The notes under the pieces were generated by a model, which saw only the letters and a list, made by a program, of their open reading frames with translations, had not been told where the DNA came from and made no database searches. Shown in pieces: positions 26,944-36,237 of a stretch of DNA of 64,000 nt (positions are counted from its first letter, which is position 1; each line of letters begins with the position of its first letter). This DNA is from Companilactobacillus musae (lineage in GTDB: Bacteria > Bacillota > Bacilli > Lactobacillales > Lactobacillaceae), in contig NZ_BIFW01000010.1 in the NCBI RefSeq assembly GCF_003967595.1, positions 1 to 64,000 on the forward strand. Reading direction: 5' to 3'. Position numbers and translations under genes: made by a program.

Positions 26944-27552
26944 ATGAATAAATTTATTGCTATTGTGGGATCAAATTCTAACAAGTCAACTAATCGGGAG
27001 TTGTTGAAATATATGCAAAGACATTTTCAACCTCAAGCCGAAATTGAACTAGTTGAAATTGCAGGTTTACCAATTTTTAAAAAGAGTGCTGATAAGTATG
27101 TACCTCAAGAGGCTAAAGAAATTGCCAAAAAAATTGAATCATCTGACGGTGTGATTATTGCTACTCCAGAATATGATCATTCAATTCCAGCAGTACTTTC
27201 TAGTGCTTTGGCTTGGTTGTCTTATGGAATTCATCCATTCGTTGATAAGCCAGTGATGATTACCGGTGCATCGTATGGATCTTTAGGTTCGTCACGCGCC
27301 CAAGCACAATTGCGTCAAATATTAGATTCGCCAGAATTAAAGGCTAGAATTATGCCTAGTTCGGAATTTCTGTTAGGACATTCACTCCAAGCATTCGACG
27401 ACAATGGTAATTTAAATGATCAAGATGTGGCTAAAGAATTAGACGGTCTTTTCAAGGATTTCTTACAGTTCGTCAATATTTCTAAACAGTTAAATAATGC
27501 CAATGTTGTTAATAAACAAAAAGTAGAAAAATTTTCATGGGATAAAGATTAG
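26944..27552 (+). CDS. NAD(P)H-dependent FMN reductase (short paralog)
   Basis: The product has 202 residues. Flavodoxin-like FMN_red fold: [17 protein letters not shown] (phosphate loop), [25 protein letters not shown] (typical PEY motif), and [20 protein letters not shown]. It shares about half its residues with the N-terminal domain of the next gene, so the two arose by duplication. The ATG at 26944 follows GAGGTGA by 7 bp. Likely role: feeding electrons from NADH to the flavoprotein reductase, as HcrA does for HcrB in L. plantarum (inference). Confidence 0.82.
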   Translation: MNKFIAIVGSNSNKSTNRELLKYMQRHFQPQAEIELVEIAGLPIFKKSADKYVPQEAKEIAKKIESSDGVIIATPEYDHSIPAVLSSALAWLSYGIHPFVDKPVMITGASYGSLGSSRAQAQLRQILDSPELKARIMPSSEFLLGHSLQAFDDNGNLNDQDVAKELDGLFKDFLQFVNISKQLNNANVVNKQKVEKFSWDKD

Positions 27553-27562
27553 AGGTAGAAAA

Positions 27563-28765
27563 ATGAAATTAGTCGGTATTGCAGGATCAATCGCAGATCA
27601 ATCATATAATCGAACATTATTGAATTTTATCGCCAAGCATTTTGAAGGTTTAGTTGATGTTGAAGTTTTGGATATTAATGATGTACCAATGTTCAATCAG
27701 GATAATGATCAAACAAATAGTGCTGTGATTCAAAACCTAAGTAAGAAAATCAGTACTGCTGACGGGGTAATTATTGCCACTCCAGAGCATAATCATACCG
27801 TTCCGGCTGCTTTGAAAAATGTTATCGAATGGTTATCTTATGAGATTCATCCTTTTGATGGCAAGCCAGTTATGATTGTTGGCGCTTCTTATCACACTCA
27901 AGGATCATCACGTGCTCAGTTGCATTTAAGACAGATTCTGGAAGCACCTGGTGTAAATGCTGTTGTTTTGCCGGGAAATGAATTCTTGTTGGGCAAAGTT
28001 AAAGAAGCTTTTGATGAAAATGGTGATTTGAAGGACCAAAATACAGTTAACTTTTTACAAACAACATTGCAAAACTTTATTAAGTTTGCTCAAGTAATCA
28101 ATCTTATTAGTAAGACGGAAGATTATGAGGAAGAAGATCTTTCAGCTAAAGAGGGAACTGATACAACAATTCAAGGTGTTGATATGAACGCTGACGATTG
28201 GCTGGATCAAGCTGCTAAGAAGGTTCACGCTGTTGATGGAGATACTTATGTCAAATTGGACAGCGGACTTTTGACTGTAAATCAATTAGATTATTTCCTT
28301 AAAACAATGCCTGTTGAATTAACTTATGTTGATGAGAATAATCAATTTATTTACTATAACAAGACCGGTTCAGCTGAAGATATGCTTGCTAAACGTGTGC
28401 CATCCCAAGTAGGGGATGCACTTGATAAAGTACATCCAAAGATCAGTCGTGTTATTAAGCATGTTAAACAAGTTATTAATACTTTGCGAACAGGTAAGAC
28501 AGATCTTGTTTCAATGCCTGTACCAGGTGGAGATGAATCAAAGAGTCATGTGATGCATTATTACAAGGCAATGCATGATGAAGAAGGTAATTACAAAGGT
28601 GTTAATGAATGGGCAGTCGATATTAAACCAATTGTTGATCAATATCTTCACGAAACTGGTCAAAAGTTAGTTAAAGATCCTAATGCTGAAATTGACGCTA
28701 CTTCAGGAGCTTCTGAGAAACCAGAAGTTAAAGTTGACGTAACTTCTAGTGCTTCTAAACATTAA
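27563..28765 (+). CDS. FMN reductase-PAS fusion with putative FMN attachment motif
   Basis: The product has 400 residues. The N-terminal FMN_red domain spans about 1-180 ([42 protein letters not shown]). A linker follows. A PAS_10/DUF438-like domain spans about 225-360 ([30 protein letters not shown]). The tail has EIDATSGAS, which resembles the ApbE target DxxSGAS/T, so this protein may also carry covalent FMN. It begins 10 bp after the shorter paralog. A terminator-type R4 hairpin follows. Electron-transfer partner of the flavoprotein reductase is the likely role. Confidence 0.75.
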   Translation: MKLVGIAGSIADQSYNRTLLNFIAKHFEGLVDVEVLDINDVPMFNQDNDQTNSAVIQNLSKKISTADGVIIATPEHNHTVPAALKNVIEWLSYEIHPFDGKPVMIVGASYHTQGSSRAQLHLRQILEAPGVNAVVLPGNEFLLGKVKEAFDENGDLKDQNTVNFLQTTLQNFIKFAQVINLISKTEDYEEEDLSAKEGTDTTIQGVDMNADDWLDQAAKKVHAVDGDTYVKLDSGLLTVNQLDYFLKTMPVELTYVDENNQFIYYNKTGSAEDMLAKRVPSQVGDALDKVHPKISRVIKHVKQVINTLRTGKTDLVSMPVPGGDESKSHVMHYYKAMHDEEGNYKGVNEWAVDIKPIVDQYLHETGQKLVKDPNAEIDATSGASEKPEVKVDVTSSASKH

Positions 28766-28846
28766 TAAAAAACGGCATCTATTAAGAAATATTTTAGGTA
28801 TGTAAAATATATACCTGAATTTTGTAATAGATGTCGTTTTATTTTT
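28766..28846. repeat. R4-type hairpin, copy c, acting as terminator
   Basis: AAAACGGCATCTATTA and TAATAGATGTCGTTTT pair, with an inner AGGTAT/ATACCT hairpin, directly after the stop codon. It shares the TCTATTA/TAATAGA core and inner AGGTA/TACCT with the copies at 5660 and 44671, while its outer stem differs. Confidence 0.7.
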
Positions 28847-28884
28847 ATATTTGTATTTCTTGATCCGATTGATTTTGTTGAAAA

Positions 28885-29226
28885 AAAGGCAAAAAAAAAC
28901 AGCTCATCTGGGGGACGGGCTTGTTTTTTTTGCTGTACTATTGCGTACAACGGCATTACCAGTAGTGTCAGGGGAAGATATGAATGCTTGTGAGGTTTCC
29001 ATGTTTGTCAAATAGAGAGGGATTTTTAATTAATTAATGAAAGCATTCAAAGTAAATTATTGTAATGGGATACGCATTTGAGGGGGAGAACAAAAGTTGA
29101 TTGAGGGGGCAACTTTTGTTCTGAATGCGAATAATTACTGAAGAGTTAAGATATGAGGATGTATCTAGCTCTTCTCTAAAAGCTATAAAGGAAGAATTTG
29201 CGATTCATATCTTATCCCCTTTCACA
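28885..29226 (-). ncRNA. Putative structured RNA, copy 1 of a tandem pair
   Basis: On the minus strand an extended -10 (TGCTATATT, 29233-29241) follows a conserved GTTTAAAC at 29247-29254. The RNA would begin near TGAAAGGGG and end at the A8...T9 hairpin at 28890-28930. It contains a long hairpin at 29070-29130 (GAACAAAAGTTG/CAACTTTTGTTC) and several loops of CCCCC. An AAAGGGG site precedes a 10-codon ORF (29176-29208, MNRKFFLYSF), and a 32-codon ORF lies at 28904-29002. No known RNA family was recognised. Confidence 0.45.
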
Positions 29227-29384
29227 GTTAGTAATATAGCATATATGTTTAAACAACTATATCCATATTTGAAAAAGATATTTTTTTGATTTTGACCAAA
29301 GCTGATTAACTGTAAGCACTAAACATTATTAAGTATTTTATTATTATAAGTTAATTAAATCAATATTATTCGTAATAATTTGAA

Positions 29385-29724
29385 AAAACAGCAAAAAAAA
29401 CAGCTCATCTGGGGGGACGGGCTTGTTTTTTTGTTGTACTATTGCGTACAACGGCATTACCAGTAGTGTCAGGGGAAGATATGAATGCTTGTGAGGTTTC
29501 CATATTTGTCAAATAGAGAGGGATTTATTAATTCAAATTGATGAAAGCATTTAAAGTAAATTATTGTAATGGGATACGCATACAAGTAAGAATTGATTGA
29601 GGGGGGCAACTCTTACTTGAATTGCGAGTAAGCTATCAGATCACGATATGAGGATGTGTATCGCAATCTTATTAAGAGTTAAAAAGGAAGGAATTGCATT
29701 GATCCATATCTTAACCCCTTTCAC
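29385..29724 (-). ncRNA. Putative structured RNA, copy 2 of a tandem pair
   Basis: Second copy, about 502 bp downstream. The promoter (TGGTATATT, GTTTAAAC 8 bp away), the 5' TGAAAGGGG and about 150 bp at the 3' end are nearly identical to copy 1. The central hairpin has changed to CAAGTAAGA/TCTTACTTG and still pairs. Its short ORF at 29672-29707 encodes MDQCNSFLFNS; its 32-codon ORF is at 29405-29503. A third of the repeat unit has diverged freely, so structure is under constraint. Confidence 0.45.
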
Positions 29725-29952
29725 GCCTATAATATACCACATGTGTTTAAACAATTAAATTCATTTTAGGAAAAAATAATTATTTGTATTTAGTTTCACA
29801 AGTATATCTATTTATGGGATTATAATGGTAAGCTCATTTTTTCGTTCCCAGTCGAAATAATACACAAATATAAAAAATGTGGGGTATAAATGAGCAAGTA
29901 AGCGGTTAATATTCTTAACGTTAATATTTTTGATATAATTTTTTAAATTTAA

Positions 29953-29991
29953 AGTAAGCGCTTTTCTTATGTTAAGAAATTAACTATAATA
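29953..29991 (+). promoter_or_regulatory. nox promoter with a cre-like site
   Basis: TATAAT at about 29986-29991. AGTAAGCGCTTTTC at 29953-29966 matches 11 of 14 positions of the CcpA cre consensus TGWAANCGNTNWCA. CcpA control of NADH oxidase is plausible but not proven. The sequence between the RNA pair and this promoter (29725-29950) is A/T-rich with no gene. Confidence 0.4.
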
Positions 29992-30022
29992 GATAGTATA
30001 TCAAAAAAGGGTGGTATTTATT

Positions 30023-31375
30023 ATGAAAGTAAGTATTGTCGGTTGTACACATGCAGGAACTTTTTCAGCAATGAATATTTTGAAAGAACATCCAGATTGG
30101 GAAGTCTCAGTATTTGAAAGAAATGATAATTTATCATTCCTTTCATGTGGGATTGCCCTTTGGGTAAGTGATCGTGTATCAGATCCCAATAAGATGTTTT
30201 ATGCTAGTCCAGAAGCTTTGACAGATTTAGGCGCTCATATGTATATGCAACATGATGTTACAAATATTGACTTTGATAATAAGAAACTTAATGTTAAAAA
30301 TCTTGTTAATGGTGAAACCTTTGAACAAGATTATGACAAGCTTGTTATTACAACAGGATCAGCACCTGTTATTCCTCCAATTCCAGGCATTGATTCAAGC
30401 CGCGTAATGCTTTGCAAGAATTGGACTAATGCTAATGAATTGAAAGAAAATGCTAAGGATATTAAGAGTGCAATTGTTATCGGTGCTGGATATATTGGTG
30501 CTGAATTGGCTGAAGGTTACGCTACTCTAGGCAAAGAAACTACCTTGATTGATGCCTTGCCTCATGTCTTGGCTAAGAATTTAGATCCAAATATGTCAGC
30601 TGTTGCTGAGAAGGACTATCTCGACAATGGAGTAACTTTGGGGATGAACGAAAAAGTTGTTTCCTTTGAAGAAACAGACCACAGTGTAATCGTTAAAACT
30701 GACAAGAATACTTATGAAGCCGATATCGCCGTTATGTGTGTTGGATTCCGTCCTAATACTAAGATGTTTGCTGATGAGTTTGAAACATTGCCAAATGGTG
30801 CTTTGATAGTTGATAAATACATGCACACAAGTAAGGAAGATGTCTTCTCAGCTGGAGATGCCGCTTCAGTACATTACAATCCAACTAATGATAATCAATA
30901 TATTCCATTGGCAACTAACTCAGTTCGTCAGGGTATTCTAGTTGGTAAGAATATTGAAAAAGATACTTTAGCATACATGGGTACACAAGCTAGTTCAGCT
31001 GTTGAATTATTTGGAAGAACATATGCTGCTAGTGGTTTGACGAAAGATCATGCTGAAGTATTAGGTAAGAACGTTGAAACAGTTTCTTTGGAAGATAATT
31101 ATCGTCCAGAATTTATGTTATCAACAACACCAGTTTTGATGAATCTTGTTTGGGACCCTGAAACAAGAGTTGTCTTAGGTGGAGCTTTGACAAGTAAGTA
31201 TGATGTATCACAATCAGCTAATCTCTTGTCATTAGCTATTCAAAAGAAAGTAACAATTGATGAACTATCAATGGTCGACTTCTTGTTCCAACCAAACTTT
31301 GACAAACCAGTTAACTATGTCAGTGCTTTGGCAGGTGCGGCTGTGGAAAAGGCTAATTCAAAAGTAGCCGATTAG
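30023..31375 (+). CDS. nox: Water-forming NADH oxidase (Nox, CoA-disulfide reductase family)
   Basis: The product is a 450-residue flavoprotein that oxidises NADH with O2 to water and helps recycle NAD+. The N-terminal FAD loop reads VGCTHAGTFSAMNIL. The redox-active cysteine is at residue 42 (FLSCGIALW), as in Enterococcus and Lactobacillus Nox. The NAD loop is VIGAGYIGAELAEGYATLG, and FSAGDAASVHY lies near residue 280. The start is the ATG at 30023, 8 bp after AGGGTGG; an upstream GTG lies inside that site. It is monocistronic. Confidence 0.93.
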   Translation: MKVSIVGCTHAGTFSAMNILKEHPDWEVSVFERNDNLSFLSCGIALWVSDRVSDPNKMFYASPEALTDLGAHMYMQHDVTNIDFDNKKLNVKNLVNGETFEQDYDKLVITTGSAPVIPPIPGIDSSRVMLCKNWTNANELKENAKDIKSAIVIGAGYIGAELAEGYATLGKETTLIDALPHVLAKNLDPNMSAVAEKDYLDNGVTLGMNEKVVSFEETDHSVIVKTDKNTYEADIAVMCVGFRPNTKMFADEFETLPNGALIVDKYMHTSKEDVFSAGDAASVHYNPTNDNQYIPLATNSVRQGILVGKNIEKDTLAYMGTQASSAVELFGRTYAASGLTKDHAEVLGKNVETVSLEDNYRPEFMLSTTPVLMNLVWDPETRVVLGGALTSKYDVSQSANLLSLAIQKKVTIDELSMVDFLFQPNFDKPVNYVSALAGAAVEKANSKVAD

Positions 31376-31440
31376 ATTTAAAGTATGATTCTTTTTCAAG
31401 CTTGGTTATGATCAATGTTAACTAAGTTAATTGAAGGATT

Positions 31441-31602
31441 CCGTCGTCCGTAAAAAATCTGTGAGCCGCTGGAACGTGGTGGACACGACTTGAAGCCAAT
31501 TGAAATTCACAATTGTCTTTAAGTTCGGTCTTCTACTAATCTTGCTACGCAAGCTAAGTAGAATTTCACCACTGAGGGCTCACAGATTTTTTACTCCCGA
31601 CT
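31441..31602 (-). repeat. R1 structured repeat, copy g (divergent stem)
   Basis: Starts 65 bp after the nox stop. The outer stem is GTAAAAAATCTGTGAGCC with GGCTCACAGATTTTTTAC, an 18-bp perfect pair with a sequence unlike copies b, e and f. Confidence 0.88.
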
Positions 31603-31653
31603 AGGGTTTTGAATTTGTTAATTAAATGTTCAGTATTTGAAATTCTTAATTAA

Positions 31654-31692
31654 AAGAAGAACAATATCTAGGGGACATTGTTCTTCTTTTTT
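31654..31692. repeat. R4 hairpin, deleted copy
   Basis: GAAGAACAAT and ATTGTTCTTC stem with a TCTAGGGGAC loop. The inner hairpin of the full R4 is missing. It follows R1 copy g, as R4a and R4b follow R1b and R1c. Confidence 0.7.
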
Positions 31693-31728
31693 ATGCCTAA
31701 AATCCAAAATTAAATTATTAAGCATATT

Positions 31729-31794
31729 AGTCCGGAACAACAAATTCGTGCCCACTACGTTCCAGCCTAATCGGGTTTGTGGTGGAGGACGGCA
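31729..31794 (+). repeat. R1 repeat, deleted copy h
   Basis: Only the ends remain (AGTCCGGAACAACAAA and GTGCCCACTACGTTCCAGCC...GGAGGACGGCA). The gap 31376-31881 holds R1g, the R4 fragment and this copy; no gene. Confidence 0.75.
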
Positions 31795-31881
31795 GTTTGT
31801 AATTTAAAACTTAAAGGCAGCTAATGGCTGTCTTTTTTTGTATAATCTAGGTGATAAATTTAAAGTATGGAGGTGGAACTG

Positions 31882-32226
31882 ATGGATGATGACAATGATT
31901 TTATCATGCGCCAAATCAAGTCTTTTGCGGAAGGCTTTGGCTATATGGTAGGTAAAAAAGGTGCTAACAAGACTGAGATAGTTTTTGAACAACAACAGAA
32001 TCAAAGAGGTAAAATTTATACCGATATTGATAACTTACTGTTGCATCATAAATATGAAGCGGCCATTAATTATGTCTATTCTAAAAAATTTGTTTTAGAC
32101 CGAAAAGCTTATTTAGAATTGGGGCAGTGGTTGATTACTAGATTAAAAGGTGATCCTGAAGTCAGTGTCCAACAGTTACAAGAGTTTATTCACAATATCA
32201 ATAAATATCAAAAACCGATGTTATAG
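31882..32226 (+). CDS. Small conserved cytoplasmic protein, unknown function
   Basis: The product has 114 residues, helical and without signal or membrane segments. IMRQIKSFAEGFGYMVGKK opens it, and a tetratricopeptide-like helix pair follows (IDNLLLHHKYEAAINYVYSKKF). It resembles the DUF6483-type small proteins of lactobacilli, a recollection I cannot confirm. The ATG at 31882 is 8 bp after GGAGGTGG. The aldo-keto reductase gene starts 32 bp later, so the two are probably cotranscribed. Confidence 0.65.
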   Translation: MDDDNDFIMRQIKSFAEGFGYMVGKKGANKTEIVFEQQQNQRGKIYTDIDNLLLHHKYEAAINYVYSKKFVLDRKAYLELGQWLITRLKGDPEVSVQQLQEFIHNINKYQKPML

Positions 32227-32258
32227 TTGATATGAATTAGTTATTGGGGGAAATAAAA

Positions 32259-33197
32259 ATGACAGAATTACCTAAATTAGCACTTGGCGCTTGGGCTTGG
32301 GGAGATAGTGCCAACTATTTTGGAAATGATTATGACGAATCGCACTTCAAAGATGTTTTTAAAACTTCAATTGAGAATGGTTTAAATCTTTGGGATACAG
32401 CCTATGCATATGGTTCAGGTGCTTCAGAAACTATTTTGGGTGACCTGATGAAAGATACGCCACGAGAGGATTTGCTTATCTCGACTAAATTTACACCAAT
32501 GATGGCTGATCCCAGTAATGACCAGGCAGTTAATGAAATGTTTGAAGGTAGTCTACAACGATTGAGGACTAATTATGTTGATTATTATTGGATTCATAAT
32601 GACAATGATGTGGAATTGTGGACGCCCAAAATTATTCCATTAGTACAGAGTGGACAAGTAAAGCATGTTGGGGTTTCAAATCATGATTTGCATGAAATCA
32701 AACGAGTTGTGGAGATTCTTGATGATGCCGGAATTAAACTTTCTGCAGTTCAAAATCATTATAGTTTGTTAGATAGAACTTCAGAAAATGCTGGGATTTT
32801 GGACTACTGCAAAGAAAATAATATAAAATTCTTTTCTTATATGGTTTTGGAACAAGGTGCTTTGACTGGCAAATATGATGAAGATCATCCATTTCCAAAA
32901 GGAAGTCAAAGAGCTATTAAATATAATGATAAGTTGCAAGAATTATCAGGATTAAATCACATTTTAGCAGAGATTGGTGCGAAACATAATGTATCAGCAG
33001 CACAAGTAGCCATGGCTTGGGCCGTAGCAAAGGGAACATTCCCAATTGTCGGTGTAACCAAAGTGGAACAAGTAAAAGACGCCGCCAATGTAGTTAATTT
33101 GAAGTTAAATTCTGATGAGATAAAGGCATTGGAAGATACGGCAGGTAAGTCGGGAATTTCTACCATTAGAGAATGGGAAAAAGATATGAGAAATTAA
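32259..33197 (+). CDS. Aldo/keto reductase
   Basis: The product is a 312-residue TIM-barrel NADPH-dependent reductase of carbonyl compounds. Hallmarks: LWDTAYAYGSGASETILGD (catalytic Asp and Tyr), LLISTKFTP (catalytic Lys), VDYYWIHN (His), HVGVSNHDLHEI, and IVGVTKVEQVKDA for cofactor binding. The AKR11-like pattern of Gram-positives fits. The start is the ATG at 32259 after GGGGGA; the TTG upstream is part of the site. Substrate unknown. Confidence 0.9.
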   Translation: MTELPKLALGAWAWGDSANYFGNDYDESHFKDVFKTSIENGLNLWDTAYAYGSGASETILGDLMKDTPREDLLISTKFTPMMADPSNDQAVNEMFEGSLQRLRTNYVDYYWIHNDNDVELWTPKIIPLVQSGQVKHVGVSNHDLHEIKRVVEILDDAGIKLSAVQNHYSLLDRTSENAGILDYCKENNIKFFSYMVLEQGALTGKYDEDHPFPKGSQRAIKYNDKLQELSGLNHILAEIGAKHNVSAAQVAMAWAVAKGTFPIVGVTKVEQVKDAANVVNLKLNSDEIKALEDTAGKSGISTIREWEKDMRN

Positions 33198-33286
33198 AAA
33201 GAGAAATAGGAAGACAGTCCACAGAGATTTTGCAGGCAACGTCTAATATAATATTCACAAATAATTCAAACTCTAATAAAACATAC

Positions 33287-33318
33287 TTCACAATATCTCG
33301 GTACTATGTATACATAGT
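33287..33318. promoter_or_regulatory. Promoter with palindromic operator before a 33-codon gene
   Basis: TTCACA (33287-33292), 16 bp, TATACA (33309-33314). A perfect 16-bp palindrome ACTATGTATACATAGT (33303-33318) covers the -10. The regulator is unknown. Confidence 0.55.
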
Positions 33319-33351
33319 CAAATATGGCTATACAAAAACGAGGTGAAGTAT

Positions 33352-33453
33352 ATGAAAAAACATCCTATTCTCGTTCTAACGGGTGTATCTGTTTTAGCTA
33401 CTGTTTGTACTAAAATGATCAGAAGTCGTAACGAAAAGAAATTCTTGAACTAA
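33352..33453 (+). CDS. 33-residue small membrane peptide
   Basis: A basic start (MKKH), a hydrophobic stretch PILVLTGVSVLATVC and a basic tail (KMIRSRNEKKFLN) give a single membrane segment with a positively charged end. GAGGTGA lies 7 bp before the ATG and a promoter with a perfect palindrome lies upstream, so this is likely a real gene. The function is unknown; a small regulatory or toxin-like peptide is possible. A 23-codon ORF at 33537 follows but is spanned by a terminator. Confidence 0.5.
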   Translation: MKKHPILVLTGVSVLATVCTKMIRSRNEKKFLN

Positions 33454-33554
33454 ATTAATCAATCAAAAATACAAAACACAAAAATACATGAATCAAAATC
33501 ATTCAAAATAAAATTACAAATTCGAGGTATAACATATGAAAGAAGATATGATGA

Positions 33555-33580
33555 CAGGCTTGCGTGAGCAAGCCTTTTTT
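33555..33580 (+). terminator. Terminator
   Basis: AGGCTTG, CGTGAG loop, CAAGCCT, then T6. It ends transcription before the YfhO gene. Confidence 0.85.
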
Positions 33581-33648
33581 GTATCTTCTTTTTTGCATTT
33601 GTCCTAATAATCTCATATTATTTGAATAGCTAGTAAGGAGAAAATAAT

Positions 33649-36186
33649 ATGTCAAAACGTCATGTCCTGTATTACCTCGGAGCGTTTTTTATTAATCTTG
33701 TTATTATTTCAATAATATTTGCGTATGCAGGGTTGGTTCCTTTTGGAAGCAATAATTTTTTGAGTAGTGATTTAGGAACTCAATATTTAACCTTTTTGAC
33801 CGAATTAAGACGACAGTTAGTTTCTGGCAATCTGCATCTTTATTTATTCAGCCAATCTTTAGGAGATAACTTTTTTCCGGTTATTAGTTACTACTTGTTA
33901 TCGCCGTTTAATTTATTATTGGTACTTTTCAGTCCCAAGGGGATTCCCGCCGCGGCCAATATCATTATTATGCTCAAGATATCATCTATGGGTGTAACGA
34001 TGGCATACTTTTTGAAATCCTATTTTAAAAAGGTTTCTGTCGCCAACTATATGTTCACTTTGGCTTATAGTTTTTGTGGGTTCGTAGCGTCATACTTTTA
34101 TGATCTGATGTGGTTAGATGCATTGATCATGTTGCCTTTAGTTGCTATTGGCGTTATGAGAATTATTAAAGAACATAAATATGTTCTATATTATTTTTCA
34201 ATTCTTTTTTCTATTATCTTTAATTATTATTTAGGATACATGCTATGTATTTTTTCAGTCTGTTTCTTCATTTATATCGGATTAGAAGAAAAGCTTTTTC
34301 ATGCTAAGGGAAAATGGAAAGTAATCCGAAATTATTTAGTGACTTCCATTTTAGCTGGAATTAGTTCGGCAGTTGTTTTGATTCCTACTTTAGTGGGAAT
34401 GCTAAAAACTGCTAAAACTTCATTTAATTTATTGAATTATCTACCGTCAGCCAGGTTTGGACTAGAAGCTTTAACAGAATTAGGTATCGGCGGGAATACT
34501 TTTGAACAACGCTTGGAACATGGTCCATCGGTATTTATGACGTCGACAATTTTAATATTGTTATTGGCATTTTTTGTTAGTTCAAAAATCAGTAACAAAG
34601 ACAAACAAAATTCATTATTCCTTTTGGGGATACTTTTGATAAGTATGTTGGTAACAACTTTTAATACGATTTGGCATATGTTTCAAAATCCCGCAGGTTT
34701 TCCGTTTAGAAATAGTTTTATTTTTTCATTCGTTTGTATTTTTATCGCCTACAAAGCCTTTGATCGTGGTGTTTTCACTGATGTAAGTACGGTAATTAAA
34801 AGCACTTGTTTGGCAGGTATTTTGTTGTGTATCGGTTATTCAACTGAATGGCTATTGCCAAGAATTATTGAGCAATTAGGTTTTGCTACACCTGATAATC
34901 AGTACGATGGACGTTACTTTTGGTTGAGTATTACCTGCATTATTGTTTCAGGAATTATTTTGTTATTTCTCAACCGTAGTCGTAATTTCTTATTTTTAAT
35001 TTTGTTAATGATGATTTTTGAAGTAATTGCTAACTTTAATTCAGTTATGAGTACTGCAGGATTGGGCAATCAATTGGTTTATCGAAGTGAATTTGCTAAA
35101 GAAGACAAAATTTTGGAAGATGTCAAAAAAAGAAGTCATCCAGGACATCGAATTATTGTTTCCAAGTCAGGTTTAAATAAGGCTTTTCCGGATAAATATA
35201 ATAATTACAATGATCCTATTTTGTTCAATATCAATGGGTTAAGTTTGTATAGTTCAACTTTGAATCAAAATACTCTGGAGATGATGCATAATCTAGGCTA
35301 CTTCAGTCTTAACGTCCGTCGTATCAGTTACTTTGGTGGAACGAATTTGACCAATGCGTTGCTGGGTGTCTATTATCGTATTCGACAGTGGGATAATCAT
35401 TATTATGTTGAAGAGAACTATAACGCTCCGACTTTAGGATTTTTAGTTGACCAAGATGTTTATGGATTCAAAATGTATTCCAAAAGAGCTTTGGATAATC
35501 AGGATCGACTTTGGCAAGCTTTGAATGGTGACAGTATAGAGTATTTAAAGAATGTGTCGCTCAATAGTATGAAGCAAAGCAATGTGAACAATAAAACACT
35601 CTACAATTATCAACTGACAACTAGAGCTAGTGGACCGTTATACTTTTACGTATCGCCAATGAATTATGATACAGCCAAGATTTACGTGAATGGTAAACGT
35701 ATTAAAACCGCCTCGATGAATATTTATAGTGCTGCGACTTTAAGATTGGGACATTTTAAAGAAAATCAAAAAGTTCAGGTAAAAATTTTAACTGATAAAT
35801 CTTTAGATGTTGATCCAGAATATTTCCAGTCACTAGATCAAAAGAAATTTTTAAGCACTTTATATAATTTTCGTTCCAAGTCATTAATGATATCGTCTGA
35901 TTTAAATCACGATACGGTTCGCGGTACGATCAATGTTACTCAAGCTTCACCAATGCTATTTAGTATTCCTTATGATAATGGTTGGAATGCCTATGTAGAT
36001 GGCAAGAAAGTTAAAATTCATCGTGTGGTAGATAATTTGATGGCAATTGATTTGAAACAAGGTCAACATAAAGTGGTATTGAATTATCAAGTTCCGGGTC
36101 TAAAATTAGGATGGATAGTATCGGTCGTATCAATGACATTATTTGGTGGCTTTAATTGGATAATAAAATTAAAATCTAAAGAATAA
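33649..36186 (+). CDS. YfhO-family membrane protein (GT-C-like)
   Basis: The product has 845 residues. About 12 membrane helices occupy residues 8-480, with the YfhO pattern LVPFGSNNFLSSDLGTQYLTF in the first outside loop and the acidic SDLGTQ motif. A large extracellular domain follows (about 490-815) and a last helix (about 820-838). YfhO proteins in Gram-positives glycosylate lipoteichoic acid or related polymers using undecaprenyl-phosphate sugars. A gene for such a lipid-linked sugar enzyme (GT2) lies at 51726. AAGGAG precedes the ATG. Confidence 0.88.
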   Translation: MSKRHVLYYLGAFFINLVIISIIFAYAGLVPFGSNNFLSSDLGTQYLTFLTELRRQLVSGNLHLYLFSQSLGDNFFPVISYYLLSPFNLLLVLFSPKGIPAAANIIIMLKISSMGVTMAYFLKSYFKKVSVANYMFTLAYSFCGFVASYFYDLMWLDALIMLPLVAIGVMRIIKEHKYVLYYFSILFSIIFNYYLGYMLCIFSVCFFIYIGLEEKLFHAKGKWKVIRNYLVTSILAGISSAVVLIPTLVGMLKTAKTSFNLLNYLPSARFGLEALTELGIGGNTFEQRLEHGPSVFMTSTILILLLAFFVSSKISNKDKQNSLFLLGILLISMLVTTFNTIWHMFQNPAGFPFRNSFIFSFVCIFIAYKAFDRGVFTDVSTVIKSTCLAGILLCIGYSTEWLLPRIIEQLGFATPDNQYDGRYFWLSITCIIVSGIILLFLNRSRNFLFLILLMMIFEVIANFNSVMSTAGLGNQLVYRSEFAKEDKILEDVKKRSHPGHRIIVSKSGLNKAFPDKYNNYNDPILFNINGLSLYSSTLNQNTLEMMHNLGYFSLNVRRISYFGGTNLTNALLGVYYRIRQWDNHYYVEENYNAPTLGFLVDQDVYGFKMYSKRALDNQDRLWQALNGDSIEYLKNVSLNSMKQSNVNNKTLYNYQLTTRASGPLYFYVSPMNYDTAKIYVNGKRIKTASMNIYSAATLRLGHFKENQKVQVKILTDKSLDVDPEYFQSLDQKKFLSTLYNFRSKSLMISSDLNHDTVRGTINVTQASPMLFSIPYDNGWNAYVDGKKVKIHRVVDNLMAIDLKQGQHKVVLNYQVPGLKLGWIVSVVSMTLFGGFNWIIKLKSKE

Positions 36187-36237
36187 AAAGAATTATTTTG
36201 AGTAAAACAACAAAATATTAAAAAACAATAGGAAAAG

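Noticed and set aside
28885-29724. Classical Fst/par toxin-antitoxin locus
   Set aside because: The bidirectional terminator is suggestive, but no hydrophobic toxin peptide with a charged tail is encoded on either strand.
33537-33608. 23-codon ORF with GAGGT upstream
   Set aside because: Its reading frame is spanned by the terminator hairpin at 33555-33580; more likely a chance ORF.
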